A stretch of DNA of 64,000 bases from an uncultured Lachnospiraceae bacterium (GCA_910585905.1 CAJUID010000002.1:1-64000), one strand, 5' to 3'. Numbered from the stretch's first letter, positions 49,766-58,720 are shown. The notes: a model not told the origin generated them from the sequence alone. Numbers and translations: made by a program.

Positions 49766-49802
49766 CTAATCATATTATTTTATTGTGAAAGGGAGAGGTA
49801 AA

Positions 49803-51557
49803 ATGAAGATTAAAAAGAGAGATGGTTCTATTTTAGAGGCAGGCTTTGAGGAGGAATTGGGAAAGAACGCATTTAGGCATACAGCTGCGCATATTTTGGC
49901 ACAGGCGGTGAAAAGGTTATATCCAGATACAAAATGTGCGATCGGCCCATCAATTGCAGATGGCTTTTACTATGATTTTGATTTTTCTTTTCGCTTTTCG
50001 GAAGAAAACTTTGCGGAGATTGAGGCAGAAATGAAAAAGATTGTAAAAGAAAATTTGCAGTTAAAGCATTTTATAGCAGACCGGAAAAAAGCAATGCAGA
50101 TTATGAAGGAGAGAGGGGAAACTTATAAAATTGAAATGCTGCAAGAGCTTTCAGAGGGGGAGGAAATTAGCTTTTATCAACAGGGAGAATATTTGGAGAT
50201 GTGTGCCGGACCACATGTAGCGTATACCAGTTTGGTTAAGGCATTTAAGTTGCTTTCAGTTGCCGGTGCATATTGGCGCGGCGATGAAAAGAACAAAATG
50301 CTTACGCGGATTTATGGCACAGCATTTCCAAGCCAGGATATGTTAGAGGAATATTTAAACCGGCGGGAGGAGGCAAAAAAGAGGGATCATAGAAAATTGG
50401 GAAAAGAATTAGGTTTATTTGCATTGTTTGAGGAAGGACCAGGGTTTCCATTTTTTTTGCCAAAGGGACTGATTTTAAAAAATCTATTGGTGGATTATTG
50501 GAGAAAATTACACGCAAGAGAAGGGTATGTGGAAATATCAACTCCAATTATATTGAACCGTCAGCTCTGGGAAACATCAGGGCATTGGGGTCATTATAGG
50601 GAAAATATGTATACAACGGTAATAGATGAAACAGATTTTGCCATAAAGCCTATGAATTGTCCAGGTGGCATGCTTGTTTACAAAATGGCACCCCATTCTT
50701 ACAATGAGTTTCCTATGCGCATTGGTGAATTGGGGATAATACACAGAAATGAGAAATCTGGTACATTACACGGTCTTATGCGTGTCCGCTGTTGTACGCA
50801 GGATGATGCCCATATTTTTATGACACCAGGGCAGATTACAGACGAGATTAAGGGGGTTATCCGTCTAATTGACGAGGTGTACTCTGATTTTGGATTTAAG
50901 TATCATGTAGAATTATCTACAAGGCCAGATAATTCTATTGGAAGTGACAAGGACTGGGAGATGGCAACGAATGGATTAAAAAGTGCTTTAGATGAGTTGA
51001 AAATGCCTTATATTATAAATGAGGGTGATGGAGCATTTTACGGACCTAAGATTGATTTTCACTTGGAAGATTCTATTGGAAGGACATGGCAGTGTGGGAC
51101 GATTCAATTGGATTTTCAATTGCCGCAGCGTTTTGAGGCAGAATACACAGGGGAAGATGGAAATAAGCACCGCCCTATTATGATACACAGGGTTGTGTTT
51201 GGTTCTATTGAGCGGTTTATTGGTATTTTAATTGAACATTTTGCTGGAAAATTTCCATTATGGCTGTCACCAGTGCAGGTAAAGATATTATCTATATCAG
51301 ATAAATATAATGATTATGCAAAAGAGATTGAGAATATATTGAAAAGAGAAGGATTGCGCTGCGAGGTAGATGGAAGGGCTGAAAAAATAGGTTACAAAAT
51401 AAGGGCAGCGCGCTTAGAAAGAATACCTTACCTGCTTATAGTTGGTGAGAAAGAAGTTGAAACGGATTGTGTATCTGTCCGTAAAAGAGATGATGGTGAT
51501 CTAGGAAGTATGCCTATCGGTCAGCTGCTAGAGATTCTCAAGGAAGAAGGAATTTAA
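49803..51557 (+). CDS. thrS: Threonyl-tRNA synthetase lacking the TGS domain
   Basis: The protein has 584 aa against about 640 in Escherichia coli. It begins almost directly at the editing domain (FRHTAAHILAQAVKRLYP), which keeps its HxxxH and MCAGPH residues. The class II core and anticodon-binding domain (VQVKILSISDKYNDYAKEIE) follow. Zinc ligands are Cys286 in MNCPGG, the His in DDAHIF and the His in MIHR. Motif 2 reads MRVRCCTQDDAHIF, with Cys-Cys where most ThrRSs have Gly-Phe. The ATG at 49803 follows GGGAGAGG. T-box control suggests a starvation-responsive enzyme, possibly a second ThrRS. Confidence 0.95.
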   Translation: MKIKKRDGSILEAGFEEELGKNAFRHTAAHILAQAVKRLYPDTKCAIGPSIADGFYYDFDFSFRFSEENFAEIEAEMKKIVKENLQLKHFIADRKKAMQIMKERGETYKIEMLQELSEGEEISFYQQGEYLEMCAGPHVAYTSLVKAFKLLSVAGAYWRGDEKNKMLTRIYGTAFPSQDMLEEYLNRREEAKKRDHRKLGKELGLFALFEEGPGFPFFLPKGLILKNLLVDYWRKLHAREGYVEISTPIILNRQLWETSGHWGHYRENMYTTVIDETDFAIKPMNCPGGMLVYKMAPHSYNEFPMRIGELGIIHRNEKSGTLHGLMRVRCCTQDDAHIFMTPGQITDEIKGVIRLIDEVYSDFGFKYHVELSTRPDNSIGSDKDWEMATNGLKSALDELKMPYIINEGDGAFYGPKIDFHLEDSIGRTWQCGTIQLDFQLPQRFEAEYTGEDGNKHRPIMIHRVVFGSIERFIGILIEHFAGKFPLWLSPVQVKILSISDKYNDYAKEIENILKREGLRCEVDGRAEKIGYKIRAARLERIPYLLIVGEKEVETDCVSVRKRDDGDLGSMPIGQLLEILKEEGI

Positions 51558-51583
51558 GTATAAGTAACAATATGCTTTGTAGA

Positions 51584-51613
51584 AAAATAAGCAGGCTCAG
51601 CCTGCTTATTTGA
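51584..51613 (+). terminator. Terminator after thrS
   Basis: AATAAGCAGGCT-c-AGCCTGCTTATT: a 12-bp stem followed by tgatgtt. The T run is short, but A-rich and T-rich stem ends help. Confidence 0.7.
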
Positions 51614-51628
51614 TGTTACTCTATACCC

Positions 51629-51934
51629 TTATTTTTTCAATGATACAGCTGTGGCATTTACTTTCTTTGTTATAATTGATTCTCGCGTACGCAACGAGCC
51701 AAACGCAAGCTTGCTTGCACTTGGCGACTGCGCGCGGGTCACATACCCCGCTGCTTTGCAGCGTTGCAAGTTTGATACCCCGTTGCTTGCAGCGGGGTTG
51801 TTGATTCCAACAAGTAGGATTTCGCCACTGTAACCTTCAAGTGCTTTGGTATATTGTCGATTCTTTATCTGTTGTATGGCTGTGTCTGCAGATTTGTCGT
51901 ATTTTATCAACTTGGAAATGATTGTAAATAACAA
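51629..51934 (-). pseudogene. C-terminal relic of a PD-(D/E)XK nuclease/AAA-ATPase-like protein with a GC-rich insert
   Basis: On the minus strand, residues 8-46 (KLIKYDKSADTAIQQIKNRQ, then YTKALEGYSGEILLVGINN) match the end of the PD-(D/E)XK nuclease domain attached to AAA-ATPase-like proteins common in gut Clostridia and Bacteroidetes. The N-terminal ATPase part is absent. After LLVGINN the frame runs into a GC-rich, hairpin-prone insert (about 51690-51805), then into residual coding. There is no upstream start with a ribosome binding site. It is a decayed fragment, not a working gene. Confidence 0.7.
51690..51805. repeat. GC-rich hairpin-prone insert
   Basis: A 116-bp stretch with short inverted and direct repeats: gcaagcttgc, accccgctgctttgcagc and ccccgttgcttgcagcgggg (a hairpin). 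Its GC content contrasts with the AT-rich flanks. It interrupts the nuclease relic. Similar short GC hairpins occur near 54797-54835. Confidence 0.5.
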
Positions 51935-51967
51935 GGGGATGCATCCTTAATTTCAACATTGTATAAC

Positions 51968-51996
51968 TTGCAGAATCTTCCTTTCTTCGGTATACT
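51968..51996 (+). promoter_or_regulatory. Promoter of the STM4015-4011 cluster
   Basis: TTGCAG (51968-51973) and TATACT (51991-51996) are 17 bp apart. The leader to 52138 is about 135 nt. No operator is recognised. Confidence 0.7.
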
Positions 51997-52137
51997 AATA
52001 ACAACTATTAATTCCGCAGGAAGGCGGCATGTCAGTTTGTTACCATTCTATTATTTCGGAAGTTAAATTTCGCAAGATTTCTGTGGCATAAATTGGGATT
52101 TAACGGGCGAAGTAATAAATGAGATTGGAGGAAGATT

Positions 52138-52998
52138 ATGTATAAGAGCAAATTGTTTCATTACACTTATGATGATTACGACAATGGCAAGAATGCTGAG
52201 ACAATGCTGGAGGAAATTTTGAGCGACCCGGAACTTCCAGAATTAGATGAAATCGTTATTGGGAACTGGGGAGACGCATGGGAGGATTCCTGCCAGAAAT
52301 TGATTGATGGAATCGTAGAGAATAAAGAGAAGTTTTCTAGAATAAAGAGTCTTTATGTGGGAGATATGGATTTTGAATCCTGTGAGGTTTCCTGGATTAT
52401 CCAGGCTGATTATTCTAAGCTCTGGGGAGCGATGCCACAGTTAGAGAAAATAGTAATCAAGGGAAGTTCGGATTTAACGCTTGGAACCGTTGAGCATGAA
52501 AACCTGAAGCATTTAGAGATTATTTGTGGGGGGCTGCCGACAGATGTTTTTGCAGCAATTCAAAATGCAAAACTGCCATCCCTGCAGACGCTATTGCTCT
52601 ATATTGGTATTGATGATTATGGATTTGACGGAGACATATCGACAATAAAAGATCTGTTAGCAAAGTCTGACTTCCCGAACCTTACTTATCTTGGGCTTAC
52701 AGACAGTGAGATTCAGGATGATGTGGCGGAAGTTGTATTCGGTTCAAAATACATAAGTCAGATTACAACATTAGACTTATCTATGGGGACACTGACAGAT
52801 AAAGGAGGCCAGGTGCTTTTGGAAAAGTTGCCGGAATATCCAAATATCAAAGCACTTAATCTGGAATATCACTTCTTGTCTGAGAGCATGATGGAAAAGT
52901 TAGAGGATCTTTCCGGAGTGGAAGTAAATGTAGATGATCAGCAGGAAGCAGATGAGTATGATGGAGAAGTTTATTATTATCCAATGCTGACAGAATAA
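52138..52998 (+). CDS. STM4015-family protein (leucine-rich-repeat-like)
   Basis: The protein has 286 aa. It resembles STM4015-family proteins by the LPELDEIVIGNWGDAWEDSC start and by irregular leucine-rich-type repeats: LEKIVIKG, LKHLEIICGGL, LQTLLLYIG, LTYLGLTDSE, ITTLDLSMGTLTDKGGQVLL, IKALNLEYHFLSE. No catalytic motif is visible; a binding or scaffold role is the natural guess. It is the first gene of a five-gene operon, and its stop overlaps the next ATG by one base. GGAGGAAG precedes the ATG. Confidence 0.82.
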   Translation: MYKSKLFHYTYDDYDNGKNAETMLEEILSDPELPELDEIVIGNWGDAWEDSCQKLIDGIVENKEKFSRIKSLYVGDMDFESCEVSWIIQADYSKLWGAMPQLEKIVIKGSSDLTLGTVEHENLKHLEIICGGLPTDVFAAIQNAKLPSLQTLLLYIGIDDYGFDGDISTIKDLLAKSDFPNLTYLGLTDSEIQDDVAEVVFGSKYISQITTLDLSMGTLTDKGGQVLLEKLPEYPNIKALNLEYHFLSESMMEKLEDLSGVEVNVDDQQEADEYDGEVYYYPMLTE

Positions 52999-53996
52999 TG
53001 AAATTGATATTAATTGGTGAAGAGAATTCAAAAAGAACGGATTTTTTCAAAAAAGCCGCCGAAAATTTTCATGTGCCAGTAGAAGTGATTGGGTGGGATG
53101 TGCTGCAGCAAGAGGGTTTTTCTCTGAGAAACCTGCAACAGGCGGCAGTAAAAATAGACCCGCCTAGTTTTCAGACAATCCGCCTGTCCCACATGCAGAG
53201 TTTATTAGAAATATATAAGAAGGCGTTGCAAAAATTGACACAGGCGGATTGTCATTTTCTAAATTCGCCGGAAGCAATCTGGCGCCTTTTGGACAAAAAG
53301 GGCACGAAAGGGCATTTGCATAAGATGCATATCCCAGTGACACAGATGTTTGAGGATGAAATCGGGGATTCGGAACAGCTTTTGGGGCAGATGCATAGCA
53401 GACATTGCTATTCTGTATTTGTGAAACCGCGGTATTTTTCTGGTGCTGCAGGAGTAGCGGCATTCCGCGCGCATCCTTTCCGGGGGGACATGGTGTTATA
53501 TACTTCCTGCCGCATAGAGAATGGTGATCTGGTCAATACCAAAAAGCTATTCAAAATGACAAACCGAGATGAAATAGTAACATTCTTAAATAGATTACTT
53601 GCGCTGGATTGTGTGATAGAGCGCTGGCATCCAAAGGCAGGTTACAAAGGAAAAAGCTATGACCTGCGGGTCGTGTTCCAGTTTGGACATATTGCCCATA
53701 TCGTTGTGCGGCAGTCGAACGGGCCGATAACGAATTTGCATCTAAATAATCAGGCACTCGAAGTAAAGGAACTTGGGTTGGATAGCAGATGTATCCAAGG
53801 TATAGAAGAAGTGTGTTTTCAGGCTGTTTCCAGCTTTTCAGGGCTTCATATGGCTGGGGTTGATATTTTATTAGAAAAGGAAACAATGCGGCCTATGGTT
53901 ATTGAAATGAATGGACAGGGTGATTTAATCTATCAGGATATCTACGATAAAAATAACATCTATCGGGAGCAGGTGGAAAAATTATGCAGGATATAG
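52998..53996 (+). CDS. STM4014-family protein (ATP-grasp-like)
   Basis: The protein has 332 aa. The C-terminal two thirds read as an ATP-grasp fold: a lysine-bearing strand SVFVKPRYFSGAAGV, SYDLRVVFQFGHIAHIVVRQSNG, and the metal-binding end HMAGVDILLEKETMRPMVIEMNGQGD. ATP-grasp enzymes join an acid to an amine or thiol through an acyl-phosphate. The substrate is unknown. It overlaps its neighbours on both sides (1 bp upstream, 13 bp downstream), indicating tight coupling with the repeat protein and the hydrolase. Confidence 0.82.
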   Translation: MKLILIGEENSKRTDFFKKAAENFHVPVEVIGWDVLQQEGFSLRNLQQAAVKIDPPSFQTIRLSHMQSLLEIYKKALQKLTQADCHFLNSPEAIWRLLDKKGTKGHLHKMHIPVTQMFEDEIGDSEQLLGQMHSRHCYSVFVKPRYFSGAAGVAAFRAHPFRGDMVLYTSCRIENGDLVNTKKLFKMTNRDEIVTFLNRLLALDCVIERWHPKAGYKGKSYDLRVVFQFGHIAHIVVRQSNGPITNLHLNNQALEVKELGLDSRCIQGIEEVCFQAVSSFSGLHMAGVDILLEKETMRPMVIEMNGQGDLIYQDIYDKNNIYREQVEKLCRI

Positions 53997-54793
53997 ATAT
54001 GAATTATGTGGTCGGGAACTGCCATATTTTGTTTGTGTGCATTGATTCCCTGCGTTATGATGTAGCGTTTGAGGAGCAGGAGAATCAGGGGACGCCAGTT
54101 TTAAACACTTTTGGTTCCTGGCGGAAATGTCATGCGCCAGGTAATTTTACCTACCCCTCCCATCAGGCTATGTTTGCAGGATTTTTTCCGGTCGATGAAG
54201 GTATTTTAGATATGAAAGAGAGAGAAAAGCTATTTTTCTCTGAAGATATCGGCATGGGGCGGAAAGCTCCGGCAAACTCATATACGTTTCAAGGATCAAA
54301 CTGGGTAAAAGGATTGGAGTTGGTTGGATATCATACTTACTGTGTTGGCGGGGTCAGTTTTTTTGATAAGCGGACGGATATAGGAAAAGTAATGCCATCT
54401 TACTTTAAATATAGTTACTGGAATCCCGCCTTTGGCTGTAAGGTAAAAGAATCAGCGAAGCATCAGGTAGACTTTGCTATCCGGAAATTATCTCAAATAC
54501 CAGAGGGGCAGTTAATTATGATGTATTTGAATATTTCGGCACTGCATTACCCCAATTTCTTTTATCTTCCAGATGCAAAAGAGGACAGCAAGCAGGCACA
54601 TGCAGCGGCGCTCCGCTATGTAGACAGGGAACTGGGGAGATTGTTTGAGGCATTTCGCATAAAGGGAGATACTTTTGTAATCTGTTGCTCTGATCATGGT
54701 ACGTGTTATGGTGAGGATGGTGTGTGGTATCATGGTATTGATCATCCTATTGTCAATACCGTTCCATATAAGCATTTTTTAATGTGTGAATAA
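53984..54793 (+). CDS. STM4013/SEN3800-family hydrolase (alkaline phosphatase superfamily)
   Basis: The protein has 269 aa. Alkaline-phosphatase/sulfatase-type metal residues are visible: Asp21 with a neighbouring Ser in CIDSLRYD, and Asp237-His238 in CSDHGTCYGEDG, with a further His in HHAMFAG-like SHQAMFAG and at HGIDHP. The order of these blocks matches STM4013-family proteins. It probably cleaves a phosphate, phosphonate or sulfate ester in the cytosol, as no signal peptide is present. The ATG at 53984 follows GGTGG; a later ATG at 53999 is the alternative. Confidence 0.84.
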   Translation: MQDIDMNYVVGNCHILFVCIDSLRYDVAFEEQENQGTPVLNTFGSWRKCHAPGNFTYPSHQAMFAGFFPVDEGILDMKEREKLFFSEDIGMGRKAPANSYTFQGSNWVKGLELVGYHTYCVGGVSFFDKRTDIGKVMPSYFKYSYWNPAFGCKVKESAKHQVDFAIRKLSQIPEGQLIMMYLNISALHYPNFFYLPDAKEDSKQAHAAALRYVDRELGRLFEAFRIKGDTFVICCSDHGTCYGEDGVWYHGIDHPIVNTVPYKHFLMCE

Positions 54794-54976
54794 AGCCGCG
54801 GGAGCGGCGAGCTTGCTAACTCGCTGGCCTTTGGGCGGTGAACAATATGAGCAGATAGTATATGTATTTTATAGATTATTTGTGCTGGCGAAGCCGGCAT
54901 AATTAAAGTATTTAATGTACAGCAGCACCATAATAAGATGAGTTGATAAATAATATTGGAAGACGAGGGCAATTCT
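54794..54976 (+). other. 183-bp internal gap of the STM cluster with hairpins
   Basis: The gap includes a GC-rich block (54797-54835) with gcgagcttgctaactcgc and a second hairpin gctggc-gaa-gccggc (54884-54898). No ribosome-binding-site-led ORF for a precursor peptide is visible on the plus strand. It resembles the GC-rich insert at 51690. Confidence 0.5.
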
Positions 54977-56248
54977 ATGCAGGCAGTAAATCCATATATA
55001 CAGTATATGTACAGTTATCCACATAAGACAGCGTATTATAAATTAGATAATATTTCATTGAAAGACTATTTTTCAAAGTTATCTGGAAGGGAAAATAGCC
55101 TTTATTTTCATATCCCATTTTGCCAGTATAAATGTGGTTACTGCAACTTATTTTCGGTAACAGGACAGCAGGAGCAGCGTATGTCTGAGTATATTGACGC
55201 GATGGAGAGGCAGGCGCTACAGATTTCGGACGCATTACCGTCAGATGTTATCTTTACAGATTTGACCTTTGGTGGTGGGACTCCGTTGATCCTGCCAACT
55301 GCGTTGCTTCGGAGGGTCTTTTTATTGGCAAAAAAATGGTTCCGTTTTCAACAAGAAGAGAGCTCTATTGTAGTAGAAACCTCTCCAAATCAGACAACAG
55401 CAGAAAAACTTGCCTTGTTAAAAGAGGAAAGAGTAAATAGAATCAGCATCGGTGTACAGAGTTTTCAAGAAAATGAGTTGGCTGCCCTACATCGTTTCCA
55501 CAGTGTAGATTCTGCCAGAAAAGCACTTGATTTGATTAAGCAGATGGACTTTGATTGCACCAATATTGATTTGATCTATGGAATTCCGGGACAGACAATG
55601 GAAAGCTTGGATGACTCATTAAAACAGGCACTAGAATTTGAACCAGAAGAATTATTTGTCTATCCGCTTTATGTAAAACCGCAAACTTATCTCTTCAAGC
55701 AGGGGATTCAGAGGTCAGAGGCTGCATTTCCGATGTATCAGTATGTGCGCAGCCGTTTACAGGAGGCAGGATATTACCCATATTCTATGCGGCGTTTCGC
55801 AAAAAAGAGGGACCAGGGCTCCTTATGTGGATTTGGAAATACGATTTCTATAGGTTGTGGTGGGCGCAGTTATATTGACAATCTACATTTTTGTTCTCCT
55901 TATGCGGTCAGGCAGGAACATTGCCTGGATATTTTGTCTAATTATATGAAACAGAGTGATTTTTTACATGCTGTCCACGGTTTTGTTCTCTCGCAGGAGG
56001 AGCAAAAACGGCGCTATGTTATAAAACATATTTTGTTTGGCAGGGGGATTAACAGAGAGGATTATCAAAGGAATTTTGGCAGGGATGTGCAGCAAGAATT
56101 TCCGCAGCTTGTAGAATGGGAAAAGGCGGGTTTTGTCACGAAAACAGCAAGCCATATTACTTTGACAGAAGAAGGGGTTGCGTTGTCCGATTATCTTGGG
56201 CCGCAGCTTATTTCGGAGGAGGTCAGGAAGAGAATGGCTATGCTATAA
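54977..56248 (+). CDS. STM4012-family radical SAM protein
   Basis: The protein has 423 aa. The radical SAM cluster motif is CQYKCGYC (Cys49, Cys53, Cys56), preceded by YMYSYPHKTAYY, the family hallmark, and LYFHIPF. The barrel shows FGGGTP (GGE-equivalent), ISIGVQSFQENEL and NIDLIYGIPGQT, as in HemW/HemN-type enzymes, and a C-terminal winged-helix-like region ends it. HemN-like proteins bind SAM and sometimes haem; the substrate here is unknown. The ATG at 54977 follows GAGGGC; the frame is open from a TTG at 54956. Confidence 0.88.
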   Translation: MQAVNPYIQYMYSYPHKTAYYKLDNISLKDYFSKLSGRENSLYFHIPFCQYKCGYCNLFSVTGQQEQRMSEYIDAMERQALQISDALPSDVIFTDLTFGGGTPLILPTALLRRVFLLAKKWFRFQQEESSIVVETSPNQTTAEKLALLKEERVNRISIGVQSFQENELAALHRFHSVDSARKALDLIKQMDFDCTNIDLIYGIPGQTMESLDDSLKQALEFEPEELFVYPLYVKPQTYLFKQGIQRSEAAFPMYQYVRSRLQEAGYYPYSMRRFAKKRDQGSLCGFGNTISIGCGGRSYIDNLHFCSPYAVRQEHCLDILSNYMKQSDFLHAVHGFVLSQEEQKRRYVIKHILFGRGINREDYQRNFGRDVQQEFPQLVEWEKAGFVTKTASHITLTEEGVALSDYLGPQLISEEVRKRMAML

Positions 56249-56262
56249 ATTGGAGGCTGATT

Positions 56263-57726
56263 ATGAAAAGGCAGTGGTACTACCGCGGAGTTTTAAAATC
56301 CTGTAACTATTCCTGCAGTTATTGTCCCTTTTCCAAGAAAAAAGGAAGTATACAAGAACAGCAGAAGGATAAAACTGCATTTTTCCGATTTATCAATAGA
56401 TTAGAAGAGATGCCCCAGGCAGAAGGGGCAGTACAGGTGGTTCCTTATGGCGAAGCATTGATTCATCCTTATTACTGGGAAGGGCTTGCCCAATTAAGCA
56501 GGAATCCCAAGCTGGATTTGGTAGGAGCCCAAAGCAATTTCAGCTTTCCAGTTGAGAAAATGTTGTCTGTTTACTGTAGAAATGGTGGCGATATCAGTAA
56601 ATTGCGTTTATGGGGGACATTTCATCCAGAGATGACTAATGCGGAACAGTTTGTTGCACAGTGTGCATTATTATCTGCAAAGAATATAACATATTGTGTT
56701 GGCGCCGTAGGTGTACCAACTCAATTTGCTGCCATTCACCTGCTCCGTGAAGCCTTGCCTCCATCTGTCTATTTATGGATAAATAAGATGGATGGAATGA
56801 AAAGGGCATACACATCAACAGAGATTGCAAATTTCTTAAAAATAGACCCATATTTTGAGATGGAGCTCCGTCATCATAGAGCCGATGCAAAATACTGTGC
56901 AGATAACCGTTTTGTGGAATCTGACGGAGTCATGCACCGTTGTAATCTTTCACGCCAGGATATTGGTAATTTATATGATGAAGCTATAACCTCACATTCC
57001 CTTATCTGTAACAGAAAAGAATGTTCTTGCTATCTCGCCTACTGTAATCAGATGAAAGAACTTGAACTGCTTTGCTTTATGCCGTATCCGGCATTCCGAA
57101 TCCCGGTTTTGCCTAAGGCGGTTTTTTTGGATGTGGATGGTACCTTGCTTCCAGAAGGTGAAACGAAGATACCAGAACGATATATCAAATGGATGAACCA
57201 TCTGGCAGATTATAGTGACATTTATCTTGCTACTTCACTTCCCTATGAAATCGCCAGGAAAAAAACTGCTGCAATCTGGCCGCTTCTTAGTGGGGGTGTT
57301 TTTGCAAATGGTACCAGAATGGTTATTAGAAAACATGCATTGGATAAAATAGAGCCATTAGATACGAGCTGGATCGCAGGGGCAAAAGAAAAAAGCGTTC
57401 AGCTCGGTTTTCAACTACATACTTATCAAAAGTCAGGTATCGTTTATAAAGTGACACTTTCGTATCGAAAAAGGGGACACTTATCAATGTTTTCAAAAGA
57501 GTTTGTCCACAAAATCAATTGTGAATTAGGCATCCCGGAGAGTTGCCAAATTCTAACGGAGCACAGTTGCATTCAAATCACAAAGAAGGGAACTAGTAAG
57601 CTGGCCGGAGTACAACATATTTGTGGGAAGATGGGGTATAGCAGGCAGGAAACTGCGGTAGCAGGAAACTCGGAGAATGATATTCCAATGTTGGAATATT
57701 TTCCGGTTTCCCTTGCAATTTCATAG
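56263..57726 (+). CDS. STM4011-family radical SAM protein fused to a HAD-type phosphatase
   Basis: The protein has 487 aa. Residues 1-280 hold a radical SAM domain with CNYSCSYC (Cys14, Cys18, Cys21) after YYRGVLKS, and a Cys-rich auxiliary cluster (RCNL, then ICNRKECSCYLAYC near 225-260). Residues 285-487 form a Cof-like HAD hydrolase: VFLDVDGTLLPEG (Asp290, Asp292) and GNSENDIPMLEY near the end. The chain stops 8 residues after that, so the last HAD helix is short. The ATG at 56263 follows TTGGAGG; the frame runs upstream into STM4012. A phosphate-removing step tied to radical chemistry is suggested. Confidence 0.86.
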   Translation: MKRQWYYRGVLKSCNYSCSYCPFSKKKGSIQEQQKDKTAFFRFINRLEEMPQAEGAVQVVPYGEALIHPYYWEGLAQLSRNPKLDLVGAQSNFSFPVEKMLSVYCRNGGDISKLRLWGTFHPEMTNAEQFVAQCALLSAKNITYCVGAVGVPTQFAAIHLLREALPPSVYLWINKMDGMKRAYTSTEIANFLKIDPYFEMELRHHRADAKYCADNRFVESDGVMHRCNLSRQDIGNLYDEAITSHSLICNRKECSCYLAYCNQMKELELLCFMPYPAFRIPVLPKAVFLDVDGTLLPEGETKIPERYIKWMNHLADYSDIYLATSLPYEIARKKTAAIWPLLSGGVFANGTRMVIRKHALDKIEPLDTSWIAGAKEKSVQLGFQLHTYQKSGIVYKVTLSYRKRGHLSMFSKEFVHKINCELGIPESCQILTEHSCIQITKKGTSKLAGVQHICGKMGYSRQETAVAGNSENDIPMLEYFPVSLAIS

Positions 57727-57764
57727 GCAGTTGGATAGTAAATGTAATATTCCTTGACGGATTT

Positions 57765-58634
57765 TTAAACAGCCCCGACTATGTTTTTTATTCCTTCACA
57801 GATTTTTCTTGCTACTGCAGGATTATTCATGGTATAGAGATGGATTCCGGGAATATCGTTTGCGAGCAAGTCGATAATCTGGCTTAATGCGTATGACATG
57901 CCGGCATCAAAAAGTGCGTCCCGGTATCCCTCAAATTTATGTATGATTTTTTGGAAACGTTCTGGAAATGATGCCCCACACAGTGTTACCATGCGCTGAA
58001 TCTGTGCCGCATTGATTACAGGCATAATGCCTGGGATAACTGGAACTTCAATTCCGGCAATGCGGCAGTCTTCTTCGAAACGGTAGAATTGGCCGTTATC
58101 AAAAAATAGTTGGGAAAGTAGTACCTCTGCCCCTGCATCTACTTTCTTCTTTAGGTGCTTAAATTCACTTACCCTGTCTTTTGATTCTGGATGGCATTCT
58201 GGATAGCAGGCTCCGGCAATGCAAAAATCTTCTGTCTGTTTCAGGTAAGATATTAAGTCTGAGGCATGGCTAAAATCCTCTTTTTCGGGAAGATCGGGAT
58301 TGCGGTCTCCCCGGAGGGCAAGCACATTTTCAATGCCTTCCTTCCGTAACAGGCAAGAGAAGGCATTAATTTCTGCTTTGTCATAACTTAAACAGGTCAA
58401 ATGAACTACAGGCTCGACTTGATATTCATATTTGATTTTTTTGGCAAGCTCTATTGTGCGGTTGCAATTTGAGCTGCCGCCAGCCCCGAAAGTTACACTA
58501 ATAAAATCTGGTTTTAGTTCACATAGAATCTCTAGTGTTGCATCAATATTTTTTAATTCGCTGTCCTTTTTTGGCGGGAAAATTTCAAAGGATAAAACTG
58601 TTTTTCCCTTTCCATATAACTCTGCAATCTTCAT
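57765..58634 (-). CDS. metF: Methylenetetrahydrofolate reductase
   Basis: The protein has 289 aa. It reduces 5,10-methylene-THF to 5-methyl-THF with FAD. The VLSFEIFPPKKDSEL start, SVTFGAGGSSNCNRT, VHLTCLSYDK and LLSQLFFDNGQFYRFEEDC are diagnostic. The ATG at 58634 follows TAAGGAGG; the frame is open to 58679. No metV or corrinoid gene is adjacent, so it may serve methionine synthesis or one-carbon metabolism. It is convergent with the STM cluster, 38 bp away. Confidence 0.95.
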   Translation of the reverse strand: MKIAELYGKGKTVLSFEIFPPKKDSELKNIDATLEILCELKPDFISVTFGAGGSSNCNRTIELAKKIKYEYQVEPVVHLTCLSYDKAEINAFSCLLRKEGIENVLALRGDRNPDLPEKEDFSHASDLISYLKQTEDFCIAGACYPECHPESKDRVSEFKHLKKKVDAGAEVLLSQLFFDNGQFYRFEEDCRIAGIEVPVIPGIMPVINAAQIQRMVTLCGASFPERFQKIIHKFEGYRDALFDAGMSYALSQIIDLLANDIPGIHLYTMNNPAVARKICEGIKNIVGAV

Positions 58635-58720
58635 GTAAAACCTCCTTATAACTGTTAATAGATAAACTAATAGAATCAATTATAATTGTTGTTCTAGTCA
58701 TTTAGTATGATAAAGGCTGC

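Noticed and set aside
54742..54972. Minus-strand 76-aa Cys/Ser-rich ORF as a possible precursor peptide for the radical SAM enzymes
   Set aside because: It is on the opposite strand, overlaps the hydrolase gene and lacks a ribosome binding site.
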